A DNA stretch of 64,000 bases from JBMYYR01 sp965243605 (GTDB taxonomy: Bacteria; Bacteroidota; Bacteroidia; Flavobacteriales; CAJXXR01), in the NCBI GenBank assembly GCA_965243605.1, contig CBDEVQ010000055.1, forward strand, positions 62,001 through 126,000, given 5' to 3'. Under the pieces are notes generated by a model. The model did not search any database. It was not told the origin of the DNA and saw only the letters and a program-made list of their open reading frames with translations. Shown piece after piece: positions 63,053-64,000 of the stretch. Positions within the stretch are counted from its first letter, which is position 1, and every line of letters starts with the position of its first letter. Made by a program: the position numbers and the translations under genes.

Positions 63053-64000
63053 ATGTTTATGTTTTTTAAGATTTCTTTGGATTCTATCCAATGGTTTAGG
63101 TTTTTTTGTATTCTTTGTTTTTTGTGTTTTATTCCTAATAAACTGAATGCCCAAACGACGCTTAGTGGGAAGGTAATTGATATTGAAACACAAGAGCCTC
63201 TTGCTTTTGCTCACCTTATTGTAAACACCGATAAAACGGGTGTAATGACTGATATTGATGGTCGATTTACGGTGTCTTATTCTGAAATTACATCTTTAAC
63301 ATGTTCTTATGTTGGGTATAAAACAAAACAAATACATATTAAATCTAACACAGAAAACATTATCATACAATTAGACGTTAATGAGAATGAACTAGACTTG
63401 GTAGAGTTAACAGCGAAAGAGAATCCAGCGTATAGAATAATAAGACAGGTCATTAAAAATAAGGCAAAACATAATCCAGAGCATCTTAATACCTTTAAAT
63501 ATGAATGTTATAATAAAGTAATTTATGATTTTATTTATGGAGATTCACAAGATGCAGATAGCCTTAAACAGGGAATGGATGACGTTTTAAATGGAGGGCA
63601 TATGTTAATTTCGGAATCCATTACCGAACGTAAATATATGTCGCCTAATTACTCAGAAGAAACCATTTTAGCAACTCGATTTTCTGGAATAAAGAATCCA
63701 TCATTTACCTCGTTAGCAACTGATTTACAACCTTTTTCTTTTTACAACGACATAATTTCCTTTTTGGATGTTAATTATTTAAACCCAATAAGTAATAGGA
63801 GTTTACAAAAATATCAGTACTATTTACGGGATACTCTATATCATGAAACGGATACAACATTTGTAATAAACTATTACCCCAGAAAAGGTAAGAATTTTGA
63901 TGGTTTAAAAGGGTTACTCTATGTCAATACAAATGGATATGCCATAGAAAATGTAATTGCAGAACCTTATGAAAAAGGAAAGATTAATTTAAAAATTCAA
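63053..64000 (+). CDS. CarboxypepD-reg-like / DUF5686-type outer-membrane protein (partial)
   Basis: Open from ATG 63053 (or 63059) to the window end, 316 codons so far. Signal peptide (FRFFCILCFLCFIPNKLNAQ), then a carboxypeptidase-regulatory-like domain (LSGKVIDIETQEPLAFAHLI ... TDIDGRFTVSY ... CSYVGYKTKQIHI), and then NPAYRIIRQVIKNKAKHNPE ... FKYECYNKVIYDF, typical of DUF5686 proteins. These are long (about 800 aa) and end in a predicted barrel, so much of the gene lies outside. Confidence 0.82.
   Translation, partial: MFMFFKISLDSIQWFRFFCILCFLCFIPNKLNAQTTLSGKVIDIETQEPLAFAHLIVNTDKTGVMTDIDGRFTVSYSEITSLTCSYVGYKTKQIHIKSNTENIIIQLDVNENELDLVELTAKENPAYRIIRQVIKNKAKHNPEHLNTFKYECYNKVIYDFIYGDSQDADSLKQGMDDVLNGGHMLISESITERKYMSPNYSEETILATRFSGIKNPSFTSLATDLQPFSFYNDIISFLDVNYLNPISNRSLQKYQYYLRDTLYHETDTTFVINYYPRKGKNFDGLKGLLYVNTNGYAIENVIAEPYEKGKINLKIQ

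Noticed and set aside
63005..63214. 69-codon minus-strand ORF
   Set aside because: Antisense to the start of the DUF5686-type gene, which has a signal peptide and domain match.

Overview
The window looks like a chromosomal segment of a marine-type Bacteroidota (Flavobacteriia-like) bacterium. It is AT-rich. It carries a type III glutamine synthetase, a secreted M4 peptidase with a type IX secretion (T9SS) C-terminal sorting domain, many lipoproteins, a CarboxypepD-reg/DUF5686-type outer-membrane protein, and a putative TAnnTTTG-type promoter box. Apart from the group II intron ORF, I saw few good Shine-Dalgarno sequences. No rRNA, tRNA or CRISPR array was recognised. Species cannot be assigned from sequence alone.

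Layout. (1) 0-4.8 kb: end of a surface-polysaccharide operon (CMP-nonulosonate synthetase, Gfo/Idh/MocA oxidoreductase, SDR, Wzx-type flippase, unknown protein). (2) 4.9-8.7 kb, minus strand: TrkH/TrkA potassium uptake and an alpha/beta hydrolase. (3) 9.1-14.0 kb: VOC protein, then a minus-strand molybdo-hydroxylase operon (2Fe-2S subunit, Tat-exported Moco subunit, XdhC, MocA-like transferase). (4) 14.3-22.2 kb: a single 2634-residue secreted metallopeptidase. (5) 22.5-26.3 kb: GlnN and an ECF sigma factor overlapping a membrane protein. (6) 26.5-48.8 kb: an accessory island. (7) 48.9-49.5 kb: a broken sulfatase-modifying-factor-like gene. (8) 50.1-60.8 kb: a compact type II secretion / type IV pilus-like operon. 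(9) 60.8-64 kb: membrane protein, TonB-like protein, lipoprotein, and a DUF5686-type protein running off the end.

The accessory island is the unusual part. It is a tandem array of displaced Rhs C-terminal tips. Each has about 70-120 residues of the same Rhs core (PFGMKF ... YRYGYQGEYAEDE ... RLYNPRLGRW ... DPDGG), then a different toxin domain, then a small immunity-type gene. No full Rhs core gene is present. Recognisable toxin types are a JAB-like peptidase, an HNH/AHH-type nuclease, a metzincin-like protease (HELGHALFGFSHE), and a nucleotidyltransferase (GSRAKG...SDWDY). Others are unassigned. Many cassettes start with a boundary motif (GGTAAYGTA...) followed by a leader and either an intact IS1-family transposase or only its N-terminal zinc ribbon. 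In one cassette that zinc ribbon is fused in frame to the Rhs tip. A group II intron and three truncated 5' pieces of it sit directly behind the same boundary motif. Small palindromic elements are scattered at junctions, and an IS3 element interrupts the last toxin.

The secretion operon is self-contained: secretin, ATPase, inner-membrane platform, GspL/GspM-like pair, GspC/PilP-like protein, several pseudopilins and a short prepilin peptidase. All its prepilin-like proteins carry Ala rather than Gly before the predicted cleavage point.
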